DNA of 64,000 nucleotides from an uncultured Prevotella sp. (GTDB taxonomy: Bacteria; Bacteroidota; Bacteroidia; Bacteroidales; Bacteroidaceae). Below are positions 1 through 7,862 of the stretch, piece by piece; the first letter of the stretch is position 1; every line of letters starts with the position of its first letter. The notes below the pieces were generated by a model that saw nothing but the letters and a program-made list of their open reading frames with translations, ran no database searches and was not told where the DNA came from. The position numbers were made by a program, and so were the translations under genes. The stretch spans positions 1-64,000 of the forward strand of contig CATXJC010000001.1 of the NCBI GenBank assembly GCA_958369755.1, read 5' to 3'.

Positions 1-91
1 AGGAGCTGAGAAATGCAAATTAAAGATTGCATTCAAACAGTCAATTATAATTATATTTTCACACATATATAAACATTAAAAATTTTAAATT

Positions 92-466
92 ATGAAAAAA
101 ATCAAAACAAGAATCGGGATTCTCTTCATTTTGTTAACAGTATTTACAATGTTTGCAAGCTGTTTAAATGATGACGATGAACCTAAAGACAAGCAGAAGA
201 CTGTAACTCTATATGTTTCTGCCACAACAGGAGAACGTACCGGTATGACGGGTACACCACACGAATGTATGTTGATAAAAGAAAAGGGAGAAAAGACTTG
301 GGAGCCATGCGAGTTCAACGGAATTAAAGGCTTTACATACGAGAAAGGATACGAGTACGAACTTTTGGCTACGAAGACCATATATGCCAATCCACCAGCA
401 GATGGATCAAGCTATGACTATACTCTTATAAAAGTGGTGTCAAAAATGGCAAAGGGAAATGAGTAG
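92..466 (+). CDS. Small lipoprotein of unknown function
   Basis: A 124-residue protein with a lipoprotein signal: a basic start, a hydrophobic stretch over residues 8-22 and a lipobox ending FASC, so Cys24 would be lipidated. An Asp/Glu run (DDDDE) follows the Cys; in Bacteroidota acidic residues there often act as a surface-export signal. The mature part is only about 100 residues and shows no motif I recognise. The next gene is another lipoprotein on the same strand 30 bp downstream, so the two are probably co-transcribed. The ATG lies in an A-rich leader with no Shine-Dalgarno, as is usual here. Function unknown; the gene call itself is fairly safe. Confidence 0.7.
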   Translation: MKKIKTRIGILFILLTVFTMFASCLNDDDEPKDKQKTVTLYVSATTGERTGMTGTPHECMLIKEKGEKTWEPCEFNGIKGFTYEKGYEYELLATKTIYANPPADGSSYDYTLIKVVSKMAKGNE

Positions 467-496
467 TAGAGAGTTTTAATTGTATCAAATCAAACA

Positions 497-1414
497 ATGA
501 AAAATAAAACATCTATAATGATTGTAGTTTGGGGAATAGCGGTATTATGTACACTATTCTTGAGTTCATGCAAGCGACCAGAGGTCTTAGACAATAGTAC
601 TCTTGTAAATAGCGCAAGAAACGTGGCTTTGACCTTTGGTCCTGCGTATGTTCCATTTTTTAAAGAGGCTAACGTATCGGATGTTCAAGTTTTCCAAAAG
701 GAGGATTATGGGGACAGCTTTCCTGAAATAAAAAAACAGATAGGAAGAAAGTACTATACTGTAACTTTTACATATGATAGTACTGCCGTTAAATTTGATT
801 TTGGATTTGCAGCAAGAGTCAGAATATGGAAAGATACAGGGGAACCATTAGATGTTATATTTGGTAATGGTTGGGGAAGAAATTTTCTATTTAAAACCTT
901 TGTAGAGCAAACCAATCACTCACCAAATGTCTATGAGAAAGTGGCTTCTGACTCTATTGTTAAAGTACCATTGCAAACTGTACATGAACCAGAGAACATT
1001 TGGAATTCCAATGCTGACAACAAACAAGATAGCCTATCAACGAGAGACTTTCTAACAAATACAGAGAAAGAGAAAATAAAAGAATTGGCTTCACAAGTAC
1101 CAGATAGCATCAGAAATCGTTTTGCAAGTTTAGTGGATAAATGGAACATAGCAATAGATCATAATCCTAAGACGCGATATAGTGCAAGCACATATTCATA
1201 TGCAAAATTGCCTGAGTTCATTCCTCTCAAATCAATGGGAAAACAAATAGTTCCACTAATTATGGAACGAATGATAAACTCTTCCGATTTTTATTTTCTT
1301 GTTCTTTATGAAGCTGTTCTGCAAGGAAATGAAACGAAAGACGATTCTAAGTTTAGCGAAAGCGAACAAATCAGAGCTATAAGGTGTGTTAAAAAATGGC
1401 TGGAAAAACAATAA
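497..1414 (+). CDS. Lipoprotein of unknown function (305 aa)
   Basis: The N-terminus is a lipoprotein signal peptide: KNK start, hydrophobic residues 7-22 and lipobox LSSC with Cys25. The mature protein is hydrophilic, with no further membrane segment and no catalytic motif I can name. It follows the smaller lipoprotein gene on the same strand and probably shares its transcript. Downstream lies a 0.9-kb stretch with broken mobile-element genes, so this pair looks like accessory cargo rather than core genome. Base composition is AT-rich like the rest of the left arm and unlike the core genes after 10.5 kb, which is consistent with transfer but not proof. Confidence 0.65.
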   Translation: MKNKTSIMIVVWGIAVLCTLFLSSCKRPEVLDNSTLVNSARNVALTFGPAYVPFFKEANVSDVQVFQKEDYGDSFPEIKKQIGRKYYTVTFTYDSTAVKFDFGFAARVRIWKDTGEPLDVIFGNGWGRNFLFKTFVEQTNHSPNVYEKVASDSIVKVPLQTVHEPENIWNSNADNKQDSLSTRDFLTNTEKEKIKELASQVPDSIRNRFASLVDKWNIAIDHNPKTRYSASTYSYAKLPEFIPLKSMGKQIVPLIMERMINSSDFYFLVLYEAVLQGNETKDDSKFSESEQIRAIRCVKKWLEKQ

Positions 1415-1725
1415 TGGGCAAGTTCTTCTATTATAATTGAATCTACATCATTTCTCCTATGCCGCAGAATATATAAGATGTAATAAATGCGATGACAAAA
1501 TCTGCTATCAGTTGATTATCAATACTATACGTCCTAAATGGTAGAAAAGTGACTGTGTGGATTCTGTTTAGATACGAAAAGGTAATAATTTAACGTATTT
1601 AACTTTCGATTACACCGATATTACCCCAAAGTGTATGATGTTGGGCGATTAGTAGAATGAACAATTCTTCTTGGAGAGAAAGGCATGACGGAGCTTACTT
1701 TGTTCTACACTTTTGAATGGTGGCA
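1415..1725. other. Non-coding or fully degenerate stretch
   Basis: No open frame of useful length on either strand and no convincing promoter or terminator. Several short frames next to the recombinase remnant at 1726 look like decayed coding sequence, but stops in all frames prevent assignment. Confidence 0.4.
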
Positions 1726-1900
1726 GTAGGCAAGGTAGGCTCTGTAAAAACGGCAGAACAGATGAAAGCCGAATATAGGGAAGTTATTAGTTTGCTCCGC
1801 AAGGGGTATTCCATTCGGGATGTGGCAAAAGTTAAGTGGAAGGGGCGTGAGTATGGTGCAACGAGTTAAGCGATTACTAAAAATGCAATCACCGCAATAA
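1726..1900 (+). pseudogene. Remnant of a serine site-specific recombinase (C-terminal HTH)
   Basis: Translating from 1726 gives VGKVGSVKTAEQMKAEY, then REVISLLRKGYSIRDVAKV. This matches the hinge and C-terminal helix-turn-helix of Pin/Hin-type invertases and resolvases, where a GRPK(T) hinge precedes a helix of the form LLxxGxSxRxxAK. A frameshift near 1844 is needed to continue with GVSMVQRVKRLLKM, the second recognition helix, to a stop at 1900. The catalytic domain upstream is absent. So this is a frameshifted and 5'-truncated relic. Family membership is inferred from the motif; which subfamily (invertase or resolvase) cannot be told from this piece. Confidence 0.65.
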
Positions 1901-2037
1901 TACTATTGATTTTACGTTCTTTTCAAAAAGGAGTTGTACAATAGTGGCTTAAAGGCTAAAAGCACTACCTTTGAATGCTGTTAAATATGGTAATGTTCAA
2001 AGTCACAATTTGTGATTTTGGAAAAATGAATATAAAT

Positions 2038-2152
2038 ATGACAGATAAAATAGAAAAAAAGGAGAGCAGCGAACTGTGTATATCACATAGGTGCATCCAT
2101 TAAGGACTTAGGCAAAAAGTGGTTTGGTTTCTCCAAGATGGCAACAAAATAG
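2038..2152 (+). pseudogene. Remnant of a mobile-element protein with a YHIGASIKDLGKK segment
   Basis: An ATG at 2038 begins MTDKIEKKESSELC. After one frameshift near 2080 the sequence reads YHIGASIKDLGKKWFGFSKM and soon stops at 2150-2152. The second segment resembles a conserved stretch I associate with Bacteroidota phage/mobile DNA-binding proteins of the ORF6N/RhuM kind, but that link is memory only. The fragment is too short to be functional. From 2153 to 2355 nothing recognisable is seen. Confidence 0.35.
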
Positions 2153-2355
2153 TTCAAAGAGCGAATCGCCCCACTTTGGGGCTATATTTAGGCTACAGGA
2201 GGCATTTTCACGTTGCATAAACAACTCGTTCGCCAACTGGTTGTCAGAGTTAGTTAACGCCGAGGATTGCATAAAGGCTTTCCAAGGCATATGTTTAATT
2301 CAAATTTAATCCACTTTTTAAAGTGGAGTCATAGATAAAATCATATAGAATAAAG

Positions 2356-2838
2356 ATGAAGGAATTAGTGGATATTATATTATTGACAGTTTTGGTAGTA
2401 TTTGGTTCATGCAACTCCAATACTAATGTGTCTCTTGTGGGAACATCTCCGCAACTATTTGATGTATGCCAAGTAAGCACAGGTAATCCTGACTATAGAA
2501 ATAAAGAGTTGTTTATAAACGAATTGAAAAGAAAATGTAAATATCCTATTGAGTTTCAAAAAAATAATTTGGAGGCATACGTTGCTATTGAGTACAAGAC
2601 AGACCAACGAGGATATATTGTAAAAAAAAGAGTGGTTATTTGCGACAATAAAAAATTCAAAAAGATAACAATGGAAATATTCAATCAAGTTAAAACTCTC
2701 AAAATAGCCACAACAGAGAAAATAGATACAATCTACTTCCAATACAAGATACAAGGTTCACCAACTTTAATCCATTCAAAAGTAGATGTCAAGATTATCG
2801 GCTATGGCAGCAATAATAAATCAATTTTAATGAAGTAA
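2356..2838 (+). CDS. Lipoprotein with a TonB-C-like domain
   Basis: A 160-residue protein with a hydrophobic N-terminus and a lipobox-like FGSC (Cys19). The middle part resembles the C-terminal fold of energy transducer TonB: a 'KYP..FQKNN' segment followed by 'VAIEYKTDQRGYIVKKRVV', which fits the usual P-x(n)-G-x-V-x-F-x-V-xx-x-G-x-V pattern of TonB_C repeats. Many Bacteroidota lipoproteins carry such a domain without being true TonB. No basic cluster beyond Lys2 supports the signal, so lipidation is uncertain. It stands alone between remnants and seems to be accessory cargo. Confidence 0.55.
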   Translation: MKELVDIILLTVLVVFGSCNSNTNVSLVGTSPQLFDVCQVSTGNPDYRNKELFINELKRKCKYPIEFQKNNLEAYVAIEYKTDQRGYIVKKRVVICDNKKFKKITMEIFNQVKTLKIATTEKIDTIYFQYKIQGSPTLIHSKVDVKIIGYGSNNKSILMK

Positions 2839-2860
2839 CTCGATTTATCATAATTCACTA

Positions 2861-2968
2861 CTGTCCAATAAAAAAGGCAATTCAAATACACGTTCTTCTT
2901 CAAGTGGGAATGGTTTTGGTTCTTTTGGAAGTGGAAGCAATAGTAGTAGTCAGGATTTTAATAGATGA
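2861..2968 (+). pseudogene. C-terminal fragment, Ser/Gly-rich, of an unknown gene
   Basis: A 36-codon open stretch without a start codon, rich in Ser, Gly and Asn (for example SSSSGNGFGSFGSGSNSSS), ending at a TGA at 2966-2968. It looks like the low-complexity tail of a lost gene. There is nothing to identify the parent. Confidence 0.3.
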
Positions 2969-3063
2969 TTGTTTATGAAGAAACTGTTAATAATAAAGCC
3001 AAAACAAAATAGGTTAGTGATAGTGACCTTTGTAATTTTCATTTTTGTCTAACATAAAAAATA

Positions 3064-3591
3064 ATGAGTATGAAAATTAATTTTATTTTTTTGCTAGGAT
3101 GCATGATTGCATGTTTATTGTTTCTTTCTTGCTCTGTTGGGGATAAAAGAAATAGTCAAGTAACGGAAGCAAGTGCTTTAACTAGTAATGTGCAAGAGAA
3201 TAAATCCGAGCAAGAGACCAAAACAGCAAAAGAGGCCAACTCTGTACAAGGAAACCTTGGCTTGGAACTCTCGCAGACGCATTTTACGAATAAACCTCAA
3301 GTTGTTACGTTGACTATAACCAACAATTCACCATGGACTTGTATCGTTGGTTATGAGTACTTTATCGAGAAGGAAAATAAAGGTTGGAAAAAGATTCCAT
3401 TGAAGAATGCTGCCTTTATAGAGATAGGTCTTGGCATCCGACCAAACACTGCCAGAAAATTTCAAATTGATCTGGGCAATGTACGTCAGAAATATACGAA
3501 AGGGACATATCGCATTGGGAAGAAAATGAGAATAGAGACAACAGAAGGCTACAGAGATACAACGGGTTACTGCTCGTTCAACGTCTTATAA
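3064..3591 (+). CDS. Lipoprotein with a bacterial Ig-like (Big_14-type) domain
   Basis: Residues 1-22 form a lipoprotein signal with lipobox LFLSC, Cys23. A low-complexity Glu/Lys/Ser/Thr linker spans about 30-65. The remainder resembles the bacterial Ig-like domain family (PF20251-like): a 'VTLTITNNS..T.IVGYEYFIEKENKGWKKIP' core, then 'IRPNTARKFQIDL' and 'Y.KGTYRIGKKM', the usual strand-by-strand signature. Such lipoproteins are exposed and often have unknown ligands. A strong hairpin follows at 3594, ending the transcript. Start choice between Met1 and Met3 is open; both keep the signal. Confidence 0.65.
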   Translation: MSMKINFIFLLGCMIACLLFLSCSVGDKRNSQVTEASALTSNVQENKSEQETKTAKEANSVQGNLGLELSQTHFTNKPQVVTLTITNNSPWTCIVGYEYFIEKENKGWKKIPLKNAAFIEIGLGIRPNTARKFQIDLGNVRQKYTKGTYRIGKKMRIETTEGYRDTTGYCSFNVL

Positions 3592-3593
3592 TT

Positions 3594-3640
3594 AATGCCA
3601 CTTTGCGCACTAAAAGGTGTGTGAAGTGGCATTGTTGTTT
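3594..3640 (+). terminator. Hairpin terminator after the lipoprotein gene
   Basis: AATGCCACTT (3594-3603) pairs with AAGTGGCATT (3624-3633), with further partial pairing inside (gcgcac/gtgtgt). A short T-rich run GTTGTTT follows. It starts 3 nt after the stop codon at 3591. Confidence 0.6.
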
Positions 3641-3808
3641 ATGAAACTATTGTAAAGAAAAATGCCTTTATCTTCATATAGTAGGTGTATGCCTTGGGAG
3701 TTGTCGCAAGAATAGGAATCATTAATCGATGACATATATAGTAGAAAGAAAAAATTGGCTTTTTCTACTCATTCCATGTAAAACGTTTTATCATATGACA
3801 TGCATATA

Positions 3809-3849
3809 TATACGACAGTAAATCAATGAATCTATACGACAGTAAGTCA
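3809..3849. repeat. Direct repeat TATACGACAGTAA(A/G)TCA, two copies
   Basis: Copies at 3809-3825 and 3833-3849, identical except for one base, spaced 24 bp start to start. A second direct repeat, ACCGATAGG, occurs at 3872-3880 and 3913-3921. They lie in the 417-bp gap between the lipoprotein gene and the end of the element's DUF6371 gene, next to the nested inverted repeat at 3888. Such clusters are typical of origins, transfer origins or recombination sites; which one is unknown. Confidence 0.5.
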
Positions 3850-3887
3850 TCATATATGCAATTCTCTGCTTACCGATAGGTTGATTC

Positions 3888-3992
3888 AGATACTCGACTT
3901 TGGAGAGTATCTACCGATAGGCAAGTGCTTTCGAGAGTAACTCGAAAGGTTTTGAGTAACTCAAAACATAACTTGCTATCGTCAGATACCTC
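3888..3992. repeat. Nested cloverleaf-like inverted repeat at the element end
   Basis: Two perfect hairpins abut: CTTTCGAG/CTCGAAAG (3928-3935/3941-3948, 5-nt loop) and GTTTTGAG/CTCAAAAC (3949-3956/3960-3967, 3-nt loop). Both are enclosed by CGATAGGCAAGT (3915-3926) pairing with ACTTGCTATCG (3971-3981, one bulged G). Outside these, GTATCT (3907-3912) pairs with AGATAC (3984-3989). The same GAGTATCT arm can instead pair with AGATACTC at 3888-3895, giving a competing hairpin. No open frame uses this stretch. It sits 17 bp past the stop of the DUF6371 gene (4009). Confidence 0.65.
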
Positions 3993-4008
3993 GATTTTTC
4001 AAATCATC

Positions 4009-5079
4009 TCAGAGTCTGAAACCACGTTGCCTTTTAGGAGTGCGGAAACGTGGTTGAGGCTCGTCAACAATTTCGAGTTTGAAGACATCTATCAACTTCC
4101 GAATGGCAGGATTCTGTTTGATGAGGGCTTGAAGTTTTGCTTCTGCAGGCTTGATTTTGAGCAAATAATCAGCAATGTCCAAGCCTTTAGCTTTATCTTC
4201 TTCGCAGGCTTGATGCTCTAAAAAGTCGAAAAGCGTTGCACGGATGCCGAGAGCTTGCATCATTGGCAGCTTATCTTGCCAAACTGTTGTCGCTCCCAAA
4301 TCAGGGAATAAGACCACATCTCTGTTTTTCAGAACAGATAACGACTTCGTGTTAAAGCAACCATTCTTACCACCACTTGCTATCCATAAGAATTGAGGAA
4401 GATAGTAGGAGGCTATCAAGGCTGTCTTCTCACTTTCAACCAATGCTATAGGCTTGGTCTTGGCTACATTGATAAGATGCTCACCAAAGAAGCATTGACA
4501 GAGATGGAAATCCTTGTGGGGGATAAGCGAGTGTACCCATGAAATATGGTTGTATGGTTCTTTTACTCGCTTACCTGTCTCGGGATAATAGAGCATTACC
4601 TTACCAGTTCTCACCTTACCTTGATTGTCAACTTGCCAAAATACCGTGGCACCAGTCCAGTGTTTGGAAGTTCCGACATGATATTTCTCCATCAAAGAAA
4701 GAGTAGCTGTTTCACCGAATTGAGAAGATAGAAACAAGAAAAGGTTGTTCGCCTCATAACATTTCTGAGAACTTCGCATGATGTTCTCGTCTATATAAGA
4801 AGTGGGTAATGGCTTCAGCATTTCTCTCTTCTTATATGAAATAGTATCATCCTTTGTGAATGTCTCATTCTTTTCGGGATTCTTCTCAAAAAAATCCTTG
4901 GGAGTGAAGTGATAACCACAACTTTGCTCATGGTTGCAGCGACCCACGTAAGGAGGAAACTCAATCTTCCCTTCTGTGTCAATATATCGGGCGAAGCTAC
5001 GTTTCTTATGACATTCTGGACATGTATGTCGGGTAGCGATGCCTTTGTATGGCTCTAATATGAATCTATGTGTACTCAT
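4009..5079 (-). CDS. DUF6371-type zinc finger/Toprim protein of a mobile element
   Basis: A 356-residue protein. The N-terminus has a zinc-binding start, CPEC at residues 20-23 followed by a CNHEQSCGYHF segment near 48-56, as in primase-like CHC2 fingers. The middle and C-terminal part is Toprim-like: 'ALVESEKTALIAS' (Glu at the strand end) and 'DVVLFPDLGA' (Asp). This architecture is the DUF6371 family, found in Bacteroidota integrative elements downstream of a DUF3987 ATPase, as here. The pair is presumed to prime or support replication of the element; that is inference. It is last in a minus-strand operon, separated from DUF3987 by 87 bp holding a large hairpin. Confidence 0.75.
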   Translation of the reverse strand: MSTHRFILEPYKGIATRHTCPECHKKRSFARYIDTEGKIEFPPYVGRCNHEQSCGYHFTPKDFFEKNPEKNETFTKDDTISYKKREMLKPLPTSYIDENIMRSSQKCYEANNLFLFLSSQFGETATLSLMEKYHVGTSKHWTGATVFWQVDNQGKVRTGKVMLYYPETGKRVKEPYNHISWVHSLIPHKDFHLCQCFFGEHLINVAKTKPIALVESEKTALIASYYLPQFLWIASGGKNGCFNTKSLSVLKNRDVVLFPDLGATTVWQDKLPMMQALGIRATLFDFLEHQACEEDKAKGLDIADYLLKIKPAEAKLQALIKQNPAIRKLIDVFKLEIVDEPQPRFRTPKRQRGFRL

Positions 5080-5107
5080 TTCATTTCTTTTTTTTATGTG
5101 GCGGTTC

Positions 5108-5160
5108 TGTCGGTTTTGTCGCTTTTGGTATTAAAACCGTCAAAAGCGACAAAACCGACA
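5108..5160. repeat. Perfect 20-bp inverted repeat between DUF3987 and DUF6371 genes
   Basis: TGTCGGTTTTGTCGCTTTTG (5108-5127) is the exact reverse complement of 5141-5160, with a 13-nt loop. Imperfect pairing extends outward to about 5098 and 5170, reaching the stop codon of the DUF3987 gene (5167-5169). Each arm contains short GTCG-TTTT iterations. On the minus-strand mRNA there is no T-run after it, so it is unlike a simple terminator; it may stabilise or cut the mRNA, or be a single-strand initiation site. Confidence 0.75.
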
Positions 5161-5166
5161 ATACCG

Positions 5167-6561
5167 TCACGAATTAATCTTTGAATATTCTCCATGCTTC
5201 TCTTTGCGAAATAGGACTCCGATGTTATCATTCAGAAATCTTTCTAATGTCCTTGGTTTCATGTCGTTCTCTTTGGCGACATCATGAGCTTGCGCCGTGG
5301 TGAATGTTGCAGGAAGATGGTTGACGATTGCTTGTTGTTGAGCTGTAAGCATATTCTCGTTGAGGATATTTTGCACTGATATGGCAGAGTTCTTGAAATA
5401 CTCTGTCAATCGGATGGCTCGCTCTACACTCAGCAGGTCGATGGCTTCCTTATCACATTCTCCACACGTCCATCGTGCCAATTGAATGATCAGACAGAAA
5501 CGGATGATGTATATCTCCAGCTTGCAATAGATGCTGACAATGGTATCATTTGTTTCATTGTCGCATTGCTCGGAGAAATGATGCTGCCATTCATAGAGCC
5601 TTGCCTTAGCTTCTTCAGTGAATGATAAGACATGAGGCTCAATTTCCTGTTGCTCATTTATTGGACACTCCATATCAATAAGGTGTTGAATGATGGCTTG
5701 CCAATCTCGCTCTATATTCTCGGGCAACTCTCGGTCACTCCATCTCGCTTTCTGCTGAAGGTTAGGCATGACGAACAAAATGCGATCGATAAAGCCGTTG
5801 CTGGAGCGTTCGCCTTTCGCCAACTCACTAAGTATCTTCTTTTGGATGGTTCCGATTACTGAGATATAGGGGCGTTTAATGAAAATGGAACTCTTGGAAC
5901 TTCTTCTGTCTGATATGGTTGTCTTGGCGCTAAAGACTGATAGCCAGAACTGTTCCTCTGAACCATTGTTATAGCGGTTGAAGTTCTTGAACCATGCAGA
6001 CAACTCGTCTGTCCATAGGCATAAACCCCTCTTGTTCTGCGCATGAATATAGCTCAAGCCTTCTGGTGTGACATCAGAGACCAAGAAACGTTTGCGTACA
6101 GGTTCTTGCGGAAATCCATCCTCTCCATTTTCAATGCGTTCCTTGCGAGACATGCACATCTTTTCCTCAAACTTACTGTATTGCTCCTCGAACAACTTGT
6201 TTTGCTCATAGTCGTAATCGAGGAATGGCTTCATAGCGAAGCTAAGTGGGTGGCTCTTGTTGGCTCCTGGTCTTCCGATAAGAGCCATGTATAAGATAGG
6301 ACTTTCAAGCCAACCTTGTTTCATCTGTGCCAAGTGCGTGTTGCCGATACCAACAGCCAATGCAGTGAGTATGGCTGCTGATATATAGTCGGTAGGAAAA
6401 CTGTGGCATTCGTGTACCTCCTTGATGATTCTCTGAATCTTGGCAGGAAAGATGCTTACGGGAAACTGGCTTCCAGATAGGCGAGTACTCATATCAATAG
6501 CCTTATCCATGATAATCATTGGATTGATGGAAGTTTCCTTATTGTTATTTAAAGCTGTCAT
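5167..6561 (-). CDS. DUF3987 family ATPase/helicase-like protein of a mobile element
   Basis: A 464-residue DUF3987 protein. A Walker A-like motif, GRPGANKS, lies at residues 96-103 and a Walker B-like LWTDELSAWF near 187. The family is common in Bacteroidota mobile elements and phage-like islands, paired with a primase-like protein, as here with DUF6371. The C-terminal 60 residues look like a small winged-helix ('TFTTAQAHDVAKENDMKPRTLERFL'). The gene begins 11 bp after the HTH gene at 6573-6941, so the two are one transcript. A second, diverged DUF3987 gene lies at 51377. Role in element replication is inferred from context. Confidence 0.8.
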   Translation of the reverse strand: MTALNNNKETSINPMIIMDKAIDMSTRLSGSQFPVSIFPAKIQRIIKEVHECHSFPTDYISAAILTALAVGIGNTHLAQMKQGWLESPILYMALIGRPGANKSHPLSFAMKPFLDYDYEQNKLFEEQYSKFEEKMCMSRKERIENGEDGFPQEPVRKRFLVSDVTPEGLSYIHAQNKRGLCLWTDELSAWFKNFNRYNNGSEEQFWLSVFSAKTTISDRRSSKSSIFIKRPYISVIGTIQKKILSELAKGERSSNGFIDRILFVMPNLQQKARWSDRELPENIERDWQAIIQHLIDMECPINEQQEIEPHVLSFTEEAKARLYEWQHHFSEQCDNETNDTIVSIYCKLEIYIIRFCLIIQLARWTCGECDKEAIDLLSVERAIRLTEYFKNSAISVQNILNENMLTAQQQAIVNHLPATFTTAQAHDVAKENDMKPRTLERFLNDNIGVLFRKEKHGEYSKINS

Positions 6562-6572
6562 TTGGCATAGAG

Positions 6573-6941
6573 TTAAAAATTATACATTGACTTGGGTTTG
6601 CGCTTCATTCCTCCTTGCATGGTTTTTAGCATTTCAGAATGGTTCTGCTCCTTGGTAGCTTTTCGACCATTCTCAATCCATGCAAGCAGCTCATCCTTAT
6701 AGAAGTATAGCTTCTTACCTTTTTTATAGGATGGCAGAATGCCTTGGTTAACCAATCGATAAATGGTTGGCTTCGACTTCATTATAATAATAGCAGCCTC
6801 ATCAATCTCAACCAATATATGGTTATTTGCTGATGATGTAGGTTGAAGTGCTGATACCATTTGCTTCAACTCGATAACTTGTTCTGTTAAATAAGAAACC
6901 GCTTGTGGTAACTTATCAAAGGTGATACTTTCATTTATCAT
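6573..6941 (-). CDS. Excisionase-type helix-turn-helix protein
   Basis: 122 residues. Residues 14-35 may form a short coiled coil. Residues about 43-95 form a MerR/excisionase-type HTH (HTH_17): 'EIDEAAIIIMKSKPTIYRLVNQGILPSYKKGKKLYFYKDELLAWI', written here in full only as its first and last parts: EIDEAAIIIMKSKPTIYRL and FYKDELLAWI. Proteins of this kind act as recombination directionality factors or as regulators of DUF3987 operons. It is the first gene of the operon HTH-DUF3987-DUF6371. Its promoter region (6969-7028) has the same operator layout as the integrase promoter, so its expression is probably tied to integration or excision. Confidence 0.75.
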   Translation of the reverse strand: MINESITFDKLPQAVSYLTEQVIELKQMVSALQPTSSANNHILVEIDEAAIIIMKSKPTIYRLVNQGILPSYKKGKKLYFYKDELLAWIENGRKATKEQNHSEMLKTMQGGMKRKPKSMYNF

Positions 6942-6968
6942 ATCTGTTCATTTTTTATTATTCGGGTA

Positions 6969-7028
6969 CAAAGTAAATGAGTTATGTAATGGGGATAAAT
7001 ATCACTGAGATATAACCTCTGAATAACC
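6969..7028 (-). promoter_or_regulatory. Promoter and phased ATAACC operator, HTH-DUF3987 operon
   Basis: Read on plus: a -7-like CAAAGTAA (6969-6976), then GAGTTATGTAATGGGG (6979-6994), then ATAACC at 7012-7017 and 7023-7028, exactly 11 bp apart. The same parts in the same register occur at 9180-9239 before the integrase gene. No good -33 TTTG is present, which suits an activator-dependent promoter. Confidence 0.6.
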
Positions 7029-7040
7029 GCTCAATGCTTA

Positions 7041-7835
7041 TCAGCAACAATAATTTGTCTTGATTCCGCCTTGAACATCTAAGCTTGGTAGTAATTCAAT
7101 GATGCAGGTACCTTCCATTCTTAACTTCCTTATAATAGTGGATATTTCCACATCAACCAGCGCATCAGCAAAAACTTGTTTTATAAAGGTTGCTGTATCA
7201 ATGCCTTTCTTCTTGAAGAGATTTCCTATATTCCAAGCATAATGCATTAAGTCTATAGTACGAATAGCCTTGTCAACAATCAATGAATGATGTCTCATGT
7301 GTGTAGAGGCACAACACTGGAAAATAGCGATGTTGTCACAAAGTTGGTTCAGATGCTCCTCTTTCATGTAGGCAGCAAAAGTTCTTCTGGTATAATCGAT
7401 AGCTGAGTTTAACAAGACCTTTTCCTTTTTGGCTTTGTCTTTCAATGCTTCCTGTCTCAACTGTTCATAGTTTGTAATACAAGAAGAGGCTTTGTCTGCA
7501 TAGACGAAAGTTACATCTTCCAGGTTTAGCTCTTCCCCCTCGTCATATGTATTTGTTTCATTGATGGCAATAGAAGACAGACGCTTTCTTTCTGTATTGT
7601 TTACTGTATTACAAAAGATATGCTTAAACCATGGGGCAAGCAATCGTACGATACTATCTAATGCATGGAGATAAACAACCATCAGTATGGTGGTTGAGAT
7701 AACGAACGTCAAGTTGCAGCTAAAGGTGTCTACACCATATTGCATAGCTTCGTTGCGAACAAGTGCACCAATGATAGACATTGCACACAAAACCAATAAA
7801 TGCTGTGTCAAAAATTCTTTTTTAAACTGTTTCAT
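7041..7835 (-). CDS. Element-encoded membrane protein, unknown function
   Basis: A 264-residue protein with two hydrophobic segments near the N-terminus (about 10-28 and 36-70) and a long hydrophilic, probably cytoplasmic, C-terminal part rich in Lys/Glu, ending CC. I do not recognise a family. It is monocistronic: a -7 element (TATTTTTG, minus strand, 7863-7870) and a perfect palindrome lie just upstream, and the promoter region of the next operon lies just downstream. Placement inside the element next to the integrase suggests a cargo, exclusion or sensing role, but nothing in the sequence proves that. Confidence 0.6.
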   Translation of the reverse strand: MKQFKKEFLTQHLLVLCAMSIIGALVRNEAMQYGVDTFSCNLTFVISTTILMVVYLHALDSIVRLLAPWFKHIFCNTVNNTERKRLSSIAINETNTYDEGEELNLEDVTFVYADKASSCITNYEQLRQEALKDKAKKEKVLLNSAIDYTRRTFAAYMKEEHLNQLCDNIAIFQCCASTHMRHHSLIVDKAIRTIDLMHYAWNIGNLFKKKGIDTATFIKQVFADALVDVEISTIIRKLRMEGTCIIELLPSLDVQGGIKTNYCC

Positions 7836-7862
7836 ATTGCGTATTATTAATCATTTGTGGCG

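Noticed and set aside
1..91. Possible 3' end of an upstream gene
   Set aside because: No frame or motif supports it in 91 AT-rich bases; treated as the leader of the first lipoprotein gene.
3925..4221. 98-codon plus-strand frame through the cloverleaf repeat
   Set aside because: Its first part is the inverted repeat itself and the rest is antisense to the DUF6371 gene.
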